A DNA stretch of 57,667 bases from Chromera velia (taxonomy: Eukaryota > Sar > Chromeraceae): NCBI GenBank assembly GCA_018398765.1, contig JAHBMJ010000598.1, positions 67,471 through 125,137 of the forward strand. Reading direction: 5' to 3'. This document shows, in pieces, positions 32,503 to 43,170 of the stretch. Numbering within the stretch: the first letter of the stretch is position 1; each line of letters opens with the position of its first letter. Position numbers and translations under genes: made by a program. The notes below the pieces were generated by a model. It was not told the DNA's origin and did not search any database. It saw only the letters and a program-made list of their open reading frames with translations.

Positions 32503-34668
32503 ATGTCTCATCCTGGCGACGGAGAGCCGTCTCCTCAGGAGACTGCCTGGGAAGTGCTCTGTTCGAGTGGCTTTCTTGGACTGCGGCGTTTTTGGGTGTT
32601 GTCAGCAGTTTGCAAAGATCTGTACAGCTTGAGAGAAGATCACTCGCCACAAGGCATCGCGGGTGTTCTCTCCAACCGTGCTCTGTCTTCGCAGAACTCG
32701 CGTCGTGAGCTGCAGTCTCTCCTGCAGCACTGCGTTGACAAAGATGACGTTAGGGGGCTTCGTCAGCTGCTGGCTGTTCCTGGCATGACTGGCCGTTTCC
32801 CTGGACTTTTTGAAAGAGCTTTTGCCAAGACATCCGTCAAATGTGCTGCTTTCCTGTGCGAAGAGCAATACGTCAAAGGACAAATCGCCCCATCGGTTGA
32901 TATTCAAAACAGTCTCAGTGGCATGACTGTCGAAATGCTTTCTGTGTTGATAGAAAAAGGGGCCCTCAGTCCCAGCGCATGGGTGAGGGAGAAGAACCTT
33001 TGGAGGCCGTTGTTGACTCTGTTGATTGAGACTCACAATTTTGAGTGTGCGCGGTTCCTTCTTGACCGAGGAGCGCGAGTCGATGTCTGGGAACACCAGA
33101 ACGATTCCAACAGTGAAAAATTCGAATCTGAAGGATTCACACTCCCCCGGGCGAGGGAATTTCGCACACCTCTTTTTTCATTGGTTGGAGAGGTCGCCCC
33201 ATTACGGAGGGGAGATGGGTTGTTCAACCGGGAGGCCCCAAATTCAGATTCAGAATCAGATGAGGGAGGGGTTGACAACACCAAGGCAGCCGCTCGCTTG
33301 AGAGGCTTAGCCCTCTTGAAACTAATGTTGAGGGCTGCAAAGGAAAGGGGGGTGCTCGGATGGCTGTCTGAAGATCGTGAAATCTACCAAAGGAGCCGCG
33401 GCCCCCTGGAGGTGTCGGTCTTGGTGATAGCATGCCTCGCTCATGACGAGGAAGTGTTTGATTTGTTGATTTGTGCAGGAGTTGCGGCAAATCAGAGGTG
33501 TGAGGCTGGCTTGACGGCCGTGAGATGTGTGGTGGACTTTGGGAATGAAGAGGATGTGTCAATGCTTGAGAAGTTGGCGGATGCGGGGGCTGATTTGGAA
33601 AGGAAATTTCCCGACACCCACACTCCTCTTACGTTGGCGTGTCGCTGGAGAAAAGAAAAAGCGGTTGAATTTTTGCTTAAAAGAGGCGTAGATTGTGCAC
33701 GGAGGTAAGGAGGGAGGGCAGGGAGGTGCAGAGGGTGCCTCTCGTGCAGTACCTTCTTTCTTCCCCTCGTCTTTCACTGCTGCCTCTTTTTTTAGAGAAA
33801 GGTGCAGATCCAAATGGGATAGCGTTCCCGTTCGTTGATGAGAAGGGGCTCTCCCCTCTGCAGGTCGCCATGCGGAGGGCGTTATTTTCCGCACCGGTAC
33901 TGAAGGAATTCGTGCCTGCTCGAAATCGGGATGAAGAGAAGTTGCCCCCATCGTCGGACCACGATGAAGATCTGGAAGCAGTGGAGACCCTCTTGAAGGC
34001 AGGGGCCCGGTGCCCTCTGTCAGTGGAGGGAAGAAGGGCGGATGGAAAGATCAAGTGGTGGGTGAGTCCTCTCTCCCCTCTCGTCTGTGCTTGCCGGATG
34101 CAGAACGTTGATCTGGTTGACAAACTCATCAAAATGGGGGGAGCGCATCCAAATATTGGGGGGATAGACAGTTTCGAAAAAGAGGTCTCATCAGACCACG
34201 GTAGTCCGTTTTTTTCCTCTCGGAGGAATGCGGTGCGTGCACTTCCGCTTGAGGTGATGCTTCGAGAATCTGCGGACGATCGCATGGGGAGGGATGGGGC
34301 GATGAATGGGGAACTTCGATTGGTGATCGCCAGGAAACTCATAGAGGTCTGCCAGTGAGTGAATGGATGGGTTGGGTGGATAAGCGGGGGGCCGGGGCGG
34401 ATGGATGTCCGTGCACTGAGATCGGAAAGGAAAGGGCTTGGGAGGAAGACATCAGGAAGAGATCTATCTGCGTGGACACTCTGCATGGTATCACGAGACA
34501 AAAGAAAGTGGAAGAGGGAAGCAGACACGCCAGGTTGTACGAAAGACAGACAAGACCTGATCTTTCTACGTTCGTCTGACACAGAGTTGCATACCCGCAC
34601 AAAAGCACGGACTCGCACTCACAAACACATATTAAACGCATCATAGACGCCCACATCCATGCGCGCGA

Positions 34669-34706
<38 letters not shown>

Positions 34707-35806
34707 ACACACACACACACACGCACGCACGCACACACGCACGCACGCGCACACACATGCGAGGTTCTTTAAAAAGCCGAAAGAATGCTCCTCTGCAGCC
34801 GTAGAGTCCTCAACTCATCCAACAGAAAGTCACTGAAAGAGAAAGAGAAAGACAGAGCGACAACCTCATGTGTCCCTGCTTCTTCCCTTTTCCCTTTCAG
34901 GCTGGGGCGAGAGTGAAAGTGGAGTTCAAGGATGGTCACTCTCCCCTTTCCCTTGTTTGTAGTTGGTATGGCACCCGACTGCGCTTTATCAGACCGATGG
35001 CAGAGCTGCTCCTCGAGAAGGGGGCACTCGCACGATCCTCCAGGCATGGCGGCAAGGAAGGGTTCAGTGGTGCAGTAGACAGAGACAGCGCGCCGTCTCC
35101 CAAACGAAAGTCCCCCTTGATGGAGGCCATCAGAAGCTGGACACCCAAAAAGACAGCAGGAGACGCAAACTTGAGGGAGGACATAATCAAACTCCTCCTA
35201 GACAGCGGTGCAGACCCAAACGAGACAGTTCCCGATCTTGTGTATCCCCCCGACCATCGCCGTACAGATGGTTCTTGGAGACCATCAGAACAGGAGCAGA
35301 GAGCTGCCTTGCTGATCTCTCCTCTTCAGGCTGTCATGAAGAGGCCAGGCTCCGTCGACGGTCTCTTCCGAGTCGCCACACGCCTTGTCGATGCGGGGGG
35401 GCGTTGCCTTCTTTCAAGCGTGAGGCGGCAAGAAGAAGGAAGACAGAAGGGGGGTGCAAGCGGGAGAGCTGCTGCTTCTGCTGCTGCACCGTCATTCGAT
35501 CGCCTGTGCCGCATTGCCCCTCTGGCTTGTGCAGCCGAAAAGGGGCACGTTGAGATGGTCCGCCTCCTGATGGAAAAGGGAGGCGCGGATGCGTCGGTGG
35601 CAGGTCTCGTGAAGGATAACTTGGATGGTTACTATGGGTTTTATGACGAATGTCCACCGATTGAAAGGGTGCCGGCCGAGGCGGCACAGAGAAGACTTGA
35701 CCGTCACCGGAAGGCCTGCGCTGAGTATGACACACCATGGCCCCAGAACGCTCCACCTGAAGAGCAGCTTGAAGAGGTCTTGAAACTCCTCTCTCCCTCG
35801 GAGTAA
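32503..35806 (+). CDS. Ankyrin-repeat protein, longer paralog
   Basis: Exons 32503-33704, 33722-34346 and 34901-35806 join to 2,733 nt (910 residues, stop TAA). The ATG at 32503 aligns with the start of the paralog at 21189. The N-terminal module has GFLGLRRFWVLSAVCKDLYS. Ankyrin units include FLLDRGARVDVWE, LVIACLAHDEEVFDLLICAG, DAGADLERKFPDTHTPLTLA, LFLEKGADPNG, TLLKAGARCPL, LIEAGARVKVEFKDGHSPLS, LLLDSGADPNETV and PLACAAEKGHVEMVRLLMEK. The first break is only 17 nt (33705-33721, GTAAGGAGGGAGGGCAG); removing it restores frame and homology. Intron 2 (34347-34900) has donor GTCTGC and acceptor TTTCAG, and the join makes a perfect ankyrin turn (LIE + AGARV). It contains a (CA)n run. Ankyrin proteins bind other proteins; the function is unknown. 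It is head to head with the flavoprotein gene. Confidence 0.83.
33705..33721 (+). other. Candidate 17-nt ultrashort intron
   Basis: GTAAGGAGGGAGGGCAG: consensus donor and acceptor in 17 nt. It contains the in-frame TAA that would end the protein. Excision joins phase 2 to phase 2 and continues into VQRVPLVQYLL, homologous to the other paralog. The usual alternative, a 91-93 nt intron ending at the TTTTTAG at 33794, does not give the right frame. Confidence 0.45.
34671..34757. repeat. (CA)n microsatellite in intron 2 of the second ankyrin gene
   Basis: CA dinucleotide run with GCAC interruptions at its 3' side. Confidence 0.9.
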
Positions 35807-36019
35807 GTAGCCCTAGAGCTCGCCGTGGGAGGCCCTCCGTCTCATGCAGCCTTGTTTAAAGTTGTTTTGTCTTAAGTTACATAGTAAGTGTCTTTCTCAG
35901 GGTTCCCCTACCCATTGACACGTTCTCGATCGAGCGTCAATGCAGGCGTCACTCAACGACGAGTCTGAACAACACGTCAAAAGACATCCTGCACAGTTTT
36001 ACTTCTTGACTAGCATCTA
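35807..36019. other. 3' flank of the second ankyrin gene
   Basis: No feature seen apart from probable 3' untranslated sequence. Confidence 0.4.
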
Positions 36020-37190
36020 GTGCTAGGAAAAGGTTCAAGGTTCAAGGTTCACTTCGAAGTAATGAACCTGAATCAGGTTCAAAAACAGGTTCACTTTTAA
36101 TTAATAGAAATAAATAGAAACCTCATTTTTTCATATTATTTTATGCCTTTAAATTAGGCTTTAATGCATTTTTAGAACGTTTTATTATAGAATCTATGCC
36201 TTAGTAGTGTTTTTAAATAGTTTAAATCAATATTTATGCTCACATTAGGTGCTAGTCTCAATTTATTCACTGTTTATAGTCGAAAGTTAGTAATTAAAAA
36301 AGCCTAAAAAAATTGGAAAATGCCATAAGTAAATTTATATAATCGTATCAATCATGACAATTTAGTCAACATAAGATCATCACAGCGTTTGTTTCTTTCT
36401 TTCATCTACTCACCGGTTGCCCTGCGGCCCCCACCCCCCCCCTCCCTCTCCGTGCACCGCCGCCTCTTTGACCTACTGCTCCCGGCCCGGCCTGTTGCCC
36501 CTCCCCCTGCTCCCCTCCATGGCCCCCACCACTCCCAGCTACCGTGGGTGGCACCCAAACATCTGGGTTTGCATTCGTTCTAATGAAAAAGAGAATGAAA
36601 AAAGGTTGTACAGTGAAAGAGGTCAGACCTATGGGTAGCCCTCTTGTAGCTGGGAGTTTAAAAAAAAAGATCCGGAGACGGCAGTAGTGGAAGCAAGCAG
36701 AGGGACTGCTGCCGGCACGAGTCTGAAGCAGCCCCTCCAAAAAGATATTGTCAATTACACTGTCGTGTAGACTGTTGTCAAACGAACTCTATACTTCCTC
36801 ATTCCTTCAGTGGAGACTGTCCGTTTTGATGCGGGGCCTTGCAAGTGGAAAACTTGGTAAGTCACGTGTACTTCTTCACTTCTGTAACCGTCAGCATGAG
36901 TTTTCATGCTGACATATGATGCTGACATATGCTGACATGCGTCTGTCCGACACAATAGATTGAACCGGCTGGGGATAGTTGCTGTGTGCGCGGCTCCGGC
37001 TCCTTATTTCACCTATATCGGCCGTGGGGGGCACAGGCCTGGCCGGCCTTGTGCCAGTGGCCGCGCATCTGGCCTCCAAAACAGGTTCAAAACAGGTTTA
37101 ACAGGTTCAACAGGTTCAAAACAGGTTTAACAGGTTCACTTTTTCATATTTGAACCTTTTCTCAATGAACCTTTTCCCAGCTCTACTAGC
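36020..37190. mobile_element. Candidate element bounded by AGGTTC clusters
   Basis: Left cluster 36031-36095 and right cluster 37081-37190 consist of AGGTTCA/TGAACC motifs in both orientations. The ends are inverted relative to each other: left CTAGTGCTAGGAAAAGGTTCA, right (reverse complement) GAGCTGGGAAAAGGTTCA. The interior is AT-rich with two GC-rich islands (about 36417-36560 and 36985-37075) and has no recognisable transposase. The ends share GGAAAAGGTKCA with the element at 13565-15830, so the two are probably related non-autonomous elements. Boundaries approximate. Confidence 0.5.
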
Positions 37191-37470
37191 ATCTTGATTG
37201 AAAATCAATTTATATCATTTTTTAAATATGAAATTCTATGTTTTAAAAAAGGTATTGCACTAAGTATTGCATGCATGTGTATTGATTGATTGATATGATT
37301 TTGCAACTTAAAAAATGATTAAACCTGAACATATAGAGCTAGCGATATAGAAATTTTTTTTGTAGTATGTCATATTAATTTAATAGTAAATTGTCTAGTA
37401 AATTATCCTAGAAATTATCATTTTAACTAGCATTTTAAGTTATATAAGTGATAAGTGATAAGTGATTCAT

Positions 37471-37571
37471 TAGGATAGGATAGGATAGGATTTATATTTC
37501 GGGTCACCCCGGCCGCGGTCCACTGCCGGGCTTCGACTTGCACCGTTGAGAGGGCGCTCTAGAGGCAGATA
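37471..37571 (-). repeat. Dispersed repeat with (CCTAT)n tail, copy 2
   Basis: Second copy of the repeat at 2787-2882, with the same GGATA tract, GGTCCACTGCCGGGCTTCGA body and GAGAGGGCGCTCTAGAGGC end. It differs by scattered substitutions and a short insertion (CGGCCG). Confidence 0.65.
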
Positions 37572-38220
37572 CCTAAAAAACCTGTTAAAAAACCTGCAGG
37601 CTGCAGCGTGCTCGTACAGATCGAGCGTTGTAGGCTAACCTCTCACTGGCATGCCTAGGATCGAAGTCCTTTCATTCCCGACACCCTCTTTGAACCAATG
37701 AGAAAAAACAGATTGATCGCTAGATTGATCGAACCATTAGAGCCAAAAGCAGGCCAAGCAGGAAGGATTCGACCGTCGTCGACATGTTTGCTGGGACAGC
37801 ATCAATCACACCTAGAATCACACTTCACAGCTTTTCAATTTTTAATGATTGAAAGAGAAAACGACTGCAAGCGATTGATTATATTGTTTTTTTTTCCTTC
37901 AGGGATTTCATTAAAAGTGAACGCACAGCAGTGGACTGTGGACATTAGTGCCCTTAATTAAGCACTGTCGCCGTTTCTATCATCTAGTCTGTCGCTAGCT
38001 CTACTAGTCTTAGTACTAGTAGTTCTATCGGCATTTAGTAAACGTTCATGTTCATGTTTTTCTGTCACTACTACAACTCACTAGTTCTATTACGGACGAT
38101 TCACCGTGACTGCGAGGGAGAATCACTGTCTAATTAACATTGAGGAACGCTAGGAGGAACGCTCTTCATCCTCAACTTGCATAGCCTCTTTCTTTCTACA
38201 ACTTCACGTTATCATCGTCG
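37572..38220. other. Intergenic
   Basis: Mixed composition between the dispersed repeat and the stop of the AIFM3-like gene; probably includes that gene's 3' untranslated region. No gene supported. Confidence 0.45.
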
Positions 38221-40134
38221 TTATGCTCTTGAGACCATCGGTCTTTCTTGTTCAGTTTTGTCCGGAATTCTGGACAGACTCCGAACTCTCACACGGTCGC
38301 AGATCGCCTCTGAATTTGCGGACCCCATCCTGAGCTGCACAGCATCAGGCATGAGGTCGTGCTTCAAAGCACAACCCATGACAGAGGCTAGAGGGTCTCG
38401 GCCCATCGAGAGCACAGCCTCCACCCTCCCCTTCTCAACAAAGTAGGCCAGAAACTCCAACCGCTCCATGTCCCCCTCAACAATGAGGTCGTCAAACTGA
38501 GGGGCGTGGCCTGTGTACCGCAGTGTGCGGTTGAACAGGAGAGTCGTGAAGAAAGGAATCTCCCTATACGCCTGCTTCCGACCGAGCATGTTACGGGCTG
38601 CCACGCGTCCCTGCTGCATGGCTGCATTCCAATGCTCCACCCGTGCCCTCTCCCCTGTCCGAAAATAGGGGAACGAGGCCACATCCCCTGCAGCAAACAG
38701 ATCCGGACACCCATCAACCTGCAGAAACGCATCAGTTCGGATCCCCCCGTCCTCTTCCAGTGCCCCCTCAACCCCCCGAACAATGCCTGTGTTCGGAGTC
38801 GCCCCTGTGGCCAAAATCACCACATCTGCCTGATAAATTTCGTTGTCTACTTCAACGCTGTGAACCTTCCCTTCATCCCCCCTAATGTCTCTAACATTCA
38901 CCCCCCCCACAAATGTGACCCCCTTCTTTCTCAGAAACCGTTTCATCAACTTCCCTATCTTCGGTCCGAAGACCTTTTGGAAAGGCTCTGCCTCTGCAGA
39001 CAGCAGTGTCACATGAGGGGTGACGCTCTTGACTAGTGCAGACGCAGTCTCGACCCCCAGAAACGAACTCCCAATCACCACCACCCTCGTATCTCTGTGT
39101 ATGGCCTCTTTGATTCTCTTGACGTCGTCTAAACTTCTCATCGTGAACACGTTTTTCAATTCACTACCAGGCAGCTCGGGGGGACTCCTGGGTGTCGAGC
39201 CCGTTGCAATCAGCGCTTTGTCATATGCAACTGACGTGCCGTCCTTGCACGTGACTCTCTTCTCCTTGGGGTCTACAGATGCAACCTCAGAATTCAAACG
39301 AAATTCAACACCCAAATCCTCAAAGTGGGAGGGGGGACGGAGAAGAATCCTCTCTGGATTTGCATTCAGGTTCTTTGAGAGCACAGGGCGGTCATAAGGG
39401 AGAGAGGCATCCTTACTTAACACAACTATGCGACCTGTGAACCCCTCTGACCGCAACGTTTCGACCGCCGCTAGAGCACCCGCACCCCCCCCAACTATAC
39501 AGAATGTGGTCTTGTTGTTCTTGTCCCTCTTGGCAAAGGACGGTCTGGCTCTACTGGGAAGGGTCAAAGGAATGGAGGCCAAGACGCGACCGTCCTTCAC
39601 CTTCACAGGGAAGGTGGGCAAATCATCTAACGCGGGACCTCCCACACACTTCCCTGTGCGCACATCATATTCGCAGTTATTCCACGGGCTGATGACGCGA
39701 TACTTCGAACAGGTCCCCAGTGCCAGGGGGGCCGAATAGTGTGTGCAGTAGGCGCCTGTGCAGAAAAACTTCCCCTTGACCTTTGCCACCAAAACTGTGC
39801 TGTCATCCCCGTCTCCCCCCTCCTCCCCGACCCTCACTTCGTACAGCTCACCCTCCTCGAATTCCTCAACAAAACCCAACTCCACCTCTCTACTGCGCCC
39901 CTCACAGCTCACGGGCTTCTGTGCCTTCTGAGAGTTGGCCAAGGCAGCACCGACCGTTGAGGCAAAGGAGACGGCGAGAAGGAATTCGAGACTGCCAAAT
40001 TTTGGACCACTACTCGAGCTCAATTTCGCTGCAAAGAATACTGGGAAAGTTTGACTGCCTACTTCGCATGGACGCGTATGCACATTTCGCACACCGCTTC
40101 CAAGAGCCGAAAGCCACCGATGGACCCTCAGCAT
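38221..40134 (-). CDS. AIFM3-like NAD(P)H oxidoreductase with degenerate Rieske domain, intronless
   Basis: One uninterrupted frame of 637 residues, stop TAA. Residues 1-25 are Arg-rich, like a mitochondrial presequence. A hydrophobic segment follows (FLLAVSFASTVGAALA, about 51-66), as in AIF family members anchored to the inner membrane. Residues about 95-190 are a Rieske-type domain. The first ligand pair is present (C130-T-H132, YCTHYSAPL), but the second is SPWN (149-152) instead of CPWH, so two of four cluster ligands are missing. Residues from 210 form the FAD/NAD oxidoreductase: VGGGAGALAAVETL, LPYDRPVLSK, ALIATGSTPR, VVIGSSFLGVETASAL, VILATGATPNT, LFAAGDVASFP, VEHWNAAMQQG. The AIF/AIFM3 assignment rests on domain order. 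Probably FAD- and NAD(P)H-binding but unable to hold a normal 2Fe-2S Rieske cluster. Head to head with the TBL1-like gene. Confidence 0.9.
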   Translation of the reverse strand: MLRVHRWLSALGSGVRNVHTRPCEVGSQTFPVFFAAKLSSSSGPKFGSLEFLLAVSFASTVGAALANSQKAQKPVSCEGRSREVELGFVEEFEEGELYEVRVGEEGGDGDDSTVLVAKVKGKFFCTGAYCTHYSAPLALGTCSKYRVISPWNNCEYDVRTGKCVGGPALDDLPTFPVKVKDGRVLASIPLTLPSRARPSFAKRDKNNKTTFCIVGGGAGALAAVETLRSEGFTGRIVVLSKDASLPYDRPVLSKNLNANPERILLRPPSHFEDLGVEFRLNSEVASVDPKEKRVTCKDGTSVAYDKALIATGSTPRSPPELPGSELKNVFTMRSLDDVKRIKEAIHRDTRVVVIGSSFLGVETASALVKSVTPHVTLLSAEAEPFQKVFGPKIGKLMKRFLRKKGVTFVGGVNVRDIRGDEGKVHSVEVDNEIYQADVVILATGATPNTGIVRGVEGALEEDGGIRTDAFLQVDGCPDLFAAGDVASFPYFRTGERARVEHWNAAMQQGRVAARNMLGRKQAYREIPFFTTLLFNRTLRYTGHAPQFDDLIVEGDMERLEFLAYFVEKGRVEAVLSMGRDPLASVMGCALKHDLMPDAVQLRMGSANSEAICDRVRVRSLSRIPDKTEQERPMVSRA

Positions 40135-40827
40135 GTTTCTGTCACGGACTCCTTGTCTTTCAGTCAGCAGAACGTGATGGTAGGATGCAGCATGACAAAT
40201 CGCAAGGATCAGATTTCGAAACAGCTGAACAAAATTCAGGCGTACAGAGAGGTTTGATCAGCGTGTCAAAACACAGTCACTGGCCAGCAAATGCACTTTT
40301 GCACCTCCACTGTCATGCACTTGAGTTCAATGGATCTCCGCGTCTGATTCAAACATGTTCAATCTAAAGGAGACGGCGAGGGCCCCGGCTTTCAACGGAA
40401 AAAATCCGAAGGGCCCCGGCCGGCAGTGCGCGAACATTTTTCAGCCTTCTTGGAGCTAGATTCTTGGAGTGACAGTGAGACAGTGAGCCGCATATTAATA
40501 ATGCCGCGTATCACCTTGTGTTTCTCAGTTTGAAAAGAATCAACGGTCCTGCGCACACAACTCTGAGTGCAAATATTTGTGGTCTGGGATCTCTCAGAGA
40601 GCCTCCGTTCTCCGGAGACGGGATCGTTTGGCTGTTTGCATCGACGCAGGCTCCCGTCCGTCTGCGCGACTGACTTCTTCCGTCTTTGCGTTTGAAGAGA
40701 CAATTGTTCTTGAGAGAAGTTTGGCTGACAGCCCATCGTCTTCCCCGTGAGGCAGTCGTCGCTTGCCTTCGGTCAGGTCATCTGAAAAAAAGCTTCGATA
40801 CAGAGGGCAGAAGAAGAGAGAGGCAGA
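40135..40827. promoter_or_regulatory. Intergenic region between the AIFM3-like and TBL1-like genes
   Basis: 693 bp between divergent start codons. Contains two GGGCCCCGGC-type blocks near 40381-40425. No clear TATA box. Confidence 0.4.
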
Positions 40828-43170
40828 ATGACGACTGAGGGCAGCAAGCTTCGCCGGCTCCCCTTTCAGTTAACAACTGAGGACATCAACTTTCTTGTGT
40901 ATAGGTACCTTTTTGAGTCGGGCTTTTCAAACACTGCCGACACTTTTTTGAATGAAGCGAACCTGGTGAAGCCGGGGAGTTATCCCACAAAAAATGATCC
41001 CATTATGAAATTCCCCCCCGGTGCGCTGATTGCTGTTCTTCAGAAGGCCTTGATGTGGTCTTCCGTTGAGCTGCACGTTCGCGATGACGGCAGCTTCCTT
41101 CGCTGTGGTGAGGCGTTGTCATTCAAGACGGCACACAGGTGCGATGAGGATGCCCGTGAAGAGCAGCTCGTGCCCCCCGATGTGGTTCCCCGAATTTTTT
41201 CCGCGCAGGAGGAGGTTGCGCGTCGAAATGGCGCCGTAGAAGATAGCCATAGCAGAAAAAGGAGACGCCTCCAGGCGCTCAGACCGGACACAGGTTGGTG
41301 CCTCGAGTCTCTGACGAGACGGAAAGCCGTGATCACTTTGTCCCTCTCTCTTCACTCCGACACCCTCCCGTGCCGGGTTTCAGCAGCGTCAGTAGAAGAA
41401 GGGATTGGGGGGGCAGGGGGGAATTTGGCGGTTTCAAATGTGTCTGCTGAGGGTCCCGCCGTCCTCGACGCAGGTTTCTCCCCGTGTACAGATGAATTCG
41501 CTGTGTTGATGGGAGACGGCACTCTTCGTTTGTGGAGATTAGACAGGGTGCAGAGCGCTGAGAAAGAAGGGGAGGGAGGGGATGTTGGGACGCAGCCGTT
41601 CTGCTTCCTTGTGTGCCGACACTTGAAGAAGAAGAAGGAGGGCACGGCAAATGCTGCTGCTGCTGCTGCTGCTGCTTCTTCTTCAGTTCCGTTGCCCCCC
41701 CAAGCAGCAGAAGAGACCGACCCGTCTTTTGCCGAACCGTTCGCGAGAGATGCGAGGGGGTGTGTATGGTTCTCCGGAATAGTGCGTGCAGACACGCCGG
41801 GAGAGCTGCTCCCTCCCCCCTCCATAGAGGAGATGCAGAGTGTTGAGACTGATGCGGTCTCCTGCTTTGCCTGGAGTCCGTTGGGAAATGTTCTTGCCAC
41901 GGCGGGGTCAGACTCAGGTCTGATTCGTGTGTGGGAAAAGAATGGGGATGTCGTTCAGATGGACACCCCCAAACCCTGTCGTCTAGGTGGGGTGGTGAGT
42001 GTGGGGTTTTCCCAGTCGGGGAATCTGTTGGCCAGTCTTGCTGCAGACGGATCGGTGTGCGTCCACAGTGTAGCAGACGGAAAGGTCCTTTTGTATAGGA
42101 AGGTCCCGAAAGGCGGGATTCCGGTTGGGAAGCCGCACTGGATGGGAGATCAGTTTGTGGCCTTTCGGGTTGAGGGGGGAGGAGGGGAAGTTGCCGTGTT
42201 GTGTGTTGAGGGACAGGGGGTAATTTCGTTTTTCTCCCCTGCGCAGGGCAGTTCCGTCTCTTCGTTTGCTTCCGCTCAACGTAAGGGGGAGGGGTTGGTG
42301 ATTGCGGTGGGAGATTGTGCAGGGTTTGTGCGAGTGTGGGAAGATTCTGGAGATTGGACTGCAGATGCAGAGATGGGGACGGAGGTAGAATCTTCTACCA
42401 CGTTATGTGAGTTTGGAATTCGGAGGGAGGGAGCGGGGTCGGGGAAGGAGAGGAGGTTTTTCGTTCCTGCAGGTGTGAAGCCTGAGACCACCTCCCTTCC
42501 TTCTGAGAAGGTGGAGGTGGGATCAAGTCAAAGTGAGGGGGGTGGTGTGGCTGTGGTAGGGCTGGAGTGGGAATGTGGGGATGGTTCCTCTCCTTTCCTG
42601 TGGGCTGCTTTGTCAGGAGGTTTGGTGGTGCAGGTGGAGGCCCTAACGGGGGCTGTGAGATCGAGAGAGGTGCCGGGAGATGTGGGGGAAGGGGAGGAAG
42701 CGTTCGTTACCGAGACGCTGGTGTCGTCTCCTGATGGCAGGTTTTTGTGTAAAATGGGGCCTCAGGCAGAATTGAGGGTGCAGGATTGCAAAGACCTGAG
42801 GCGATGTGCTTCAGTGATGACAGGAGGGCGAGAGGGCCAGGGTGGGGGGGGTATTCCTTCTTCTGTTTGTTTTAGTCGACCCACAGATATTGGGGGAGGT
42901 GAGATTGGACCTCGATTTCTCCTGTTTGTTTCTGAGTCGGGACGCCCTCCTTCCTCAGACTCTCATTCGTCTCTTCCCCCGACAGGCAGAAAGAAAGGGG
43001 GGCAGGTGCTGAGGCTCCTGTCCCTGTGGGAGAGTGGAGGCCTGATGGACGCAGAGGAGGCCCCCAATGGGTTGAGCATCAACCCCGGCCTACTGGGTCG
43101 AGAAGCTCCGCCTTTTGGGGGTGGGGGGAATGGAGGCATGGCACCGGAGACAGACGCCCCAGAAAAATAG
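40828..43170 (+). CDS. LisH and WD40-repeat protein, TBL1/TBL1XR1-like, intronless
   Basis: One frame of 780 residues from ATG 40828 to TAG 43170. Residues about 14-45 are a LisH dimerisation motif (EDINFLVYRYLFESGFSNTA), very close to the start of TBL1 family corepressor subunits, which bind the NCoR/SMRT complex in the nucleus. A basic patch (SRKRRRLQALR, about 142) could be a nuclear signal. WD-type repeats are visible: DAGFSPCTDEFAVLMGDGTL, VSCFAWSPLGNVLATAGSDS followed by GLIRVWEK, VGFSQSGNLLASLAADGSV and AVGDCAGFVRVWED. Later blades are divergent and interrupted by Gly/Glu-rich inserts, making the protein longer than the usual 510-580 residues. A (GCT)n run encodes poly-Ala/Ser (41650-41685). 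A nuclear transcriptional cofactor role is inferred from the family. Confidence 0.85.
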   Translation: MTTEGSKLRRLPFQLTTEDINFLVYRYLFESGFSNTADTFLNEANLVKPGSYPTKNDPIMKFPPGALIAVLQKALMWSSVELHVRDDGSFLRCGEALSFKTAHRCDEDAREEQLVPPDVVPRIFSAQEEVARRNGAVEDSHSRKRRRLQALRPDTGWCLESLTRRKAVITLSLSLHSDTLPCRVSAASVEEGIGGAGGNLAVSNVSAEGPAVLDAGFSPCTDEFAVLMGDGTLRLWRLDRVQSAEKEGEGGDVGTQPFCFLVCRHLKKKKEGTANAAAAAAAASSSVPLPPQAAEETDPSFAEPFARDARGCVWFSGIVRADTPGELLPPPSIEEMQSVETDAVSCFAWSPLGNVLATAGSDSGLIRVWEKNGDVVQMDTPKPCRLGGVVSVGFSQSGNLLASLAADGSVCVHSVADGKVLLYRKVPKGGIPVGKPHWMGDQFVAFRVEGGGGEVAVLCVEGQGVISFFSPAQGSSVSSFASAQRKGEGLVIAVGDCAGFVRVWEDSGDWTADAEMGTEVESSTTLCEFGIRREGAGSGKERRFFVPAGVKPETTSLPSEKVEVGSSQSEGGGVAVVGLEWECGDGSSPFLWAALSGGLVVQVEALTGAVRSREVPGDVGEGEEAFVTETLVSSPDGRFLCKMGPQAELRVQDCKDLRRCASVMTGGREGQGGGGIPSSVCFSRPTDIGGGEIGPRFLLFVSESGRPPSSDSHSSLPPTGRKKGGQVLRLLSLWESGGLMDAEEAPNGLSINPGLLGREAPPFGGGGNGGMAPETDAPEK

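Noticed and set aside
33705-33797. Conventional 91-93 nt intron ending at the TTTTTAG near 33794
   Set aside because: It has a good pyrimidine tract, but neither acceptor position restores the ankyrin frame, whereas the 17-nt excision does.
37471-37571. tRNA-derived SINE head (B-box-like GTCGAAGCC on the minus strand)
   Set aside because: Only a partial match; no A box at the right distance and no cloverleaf could be drawn.
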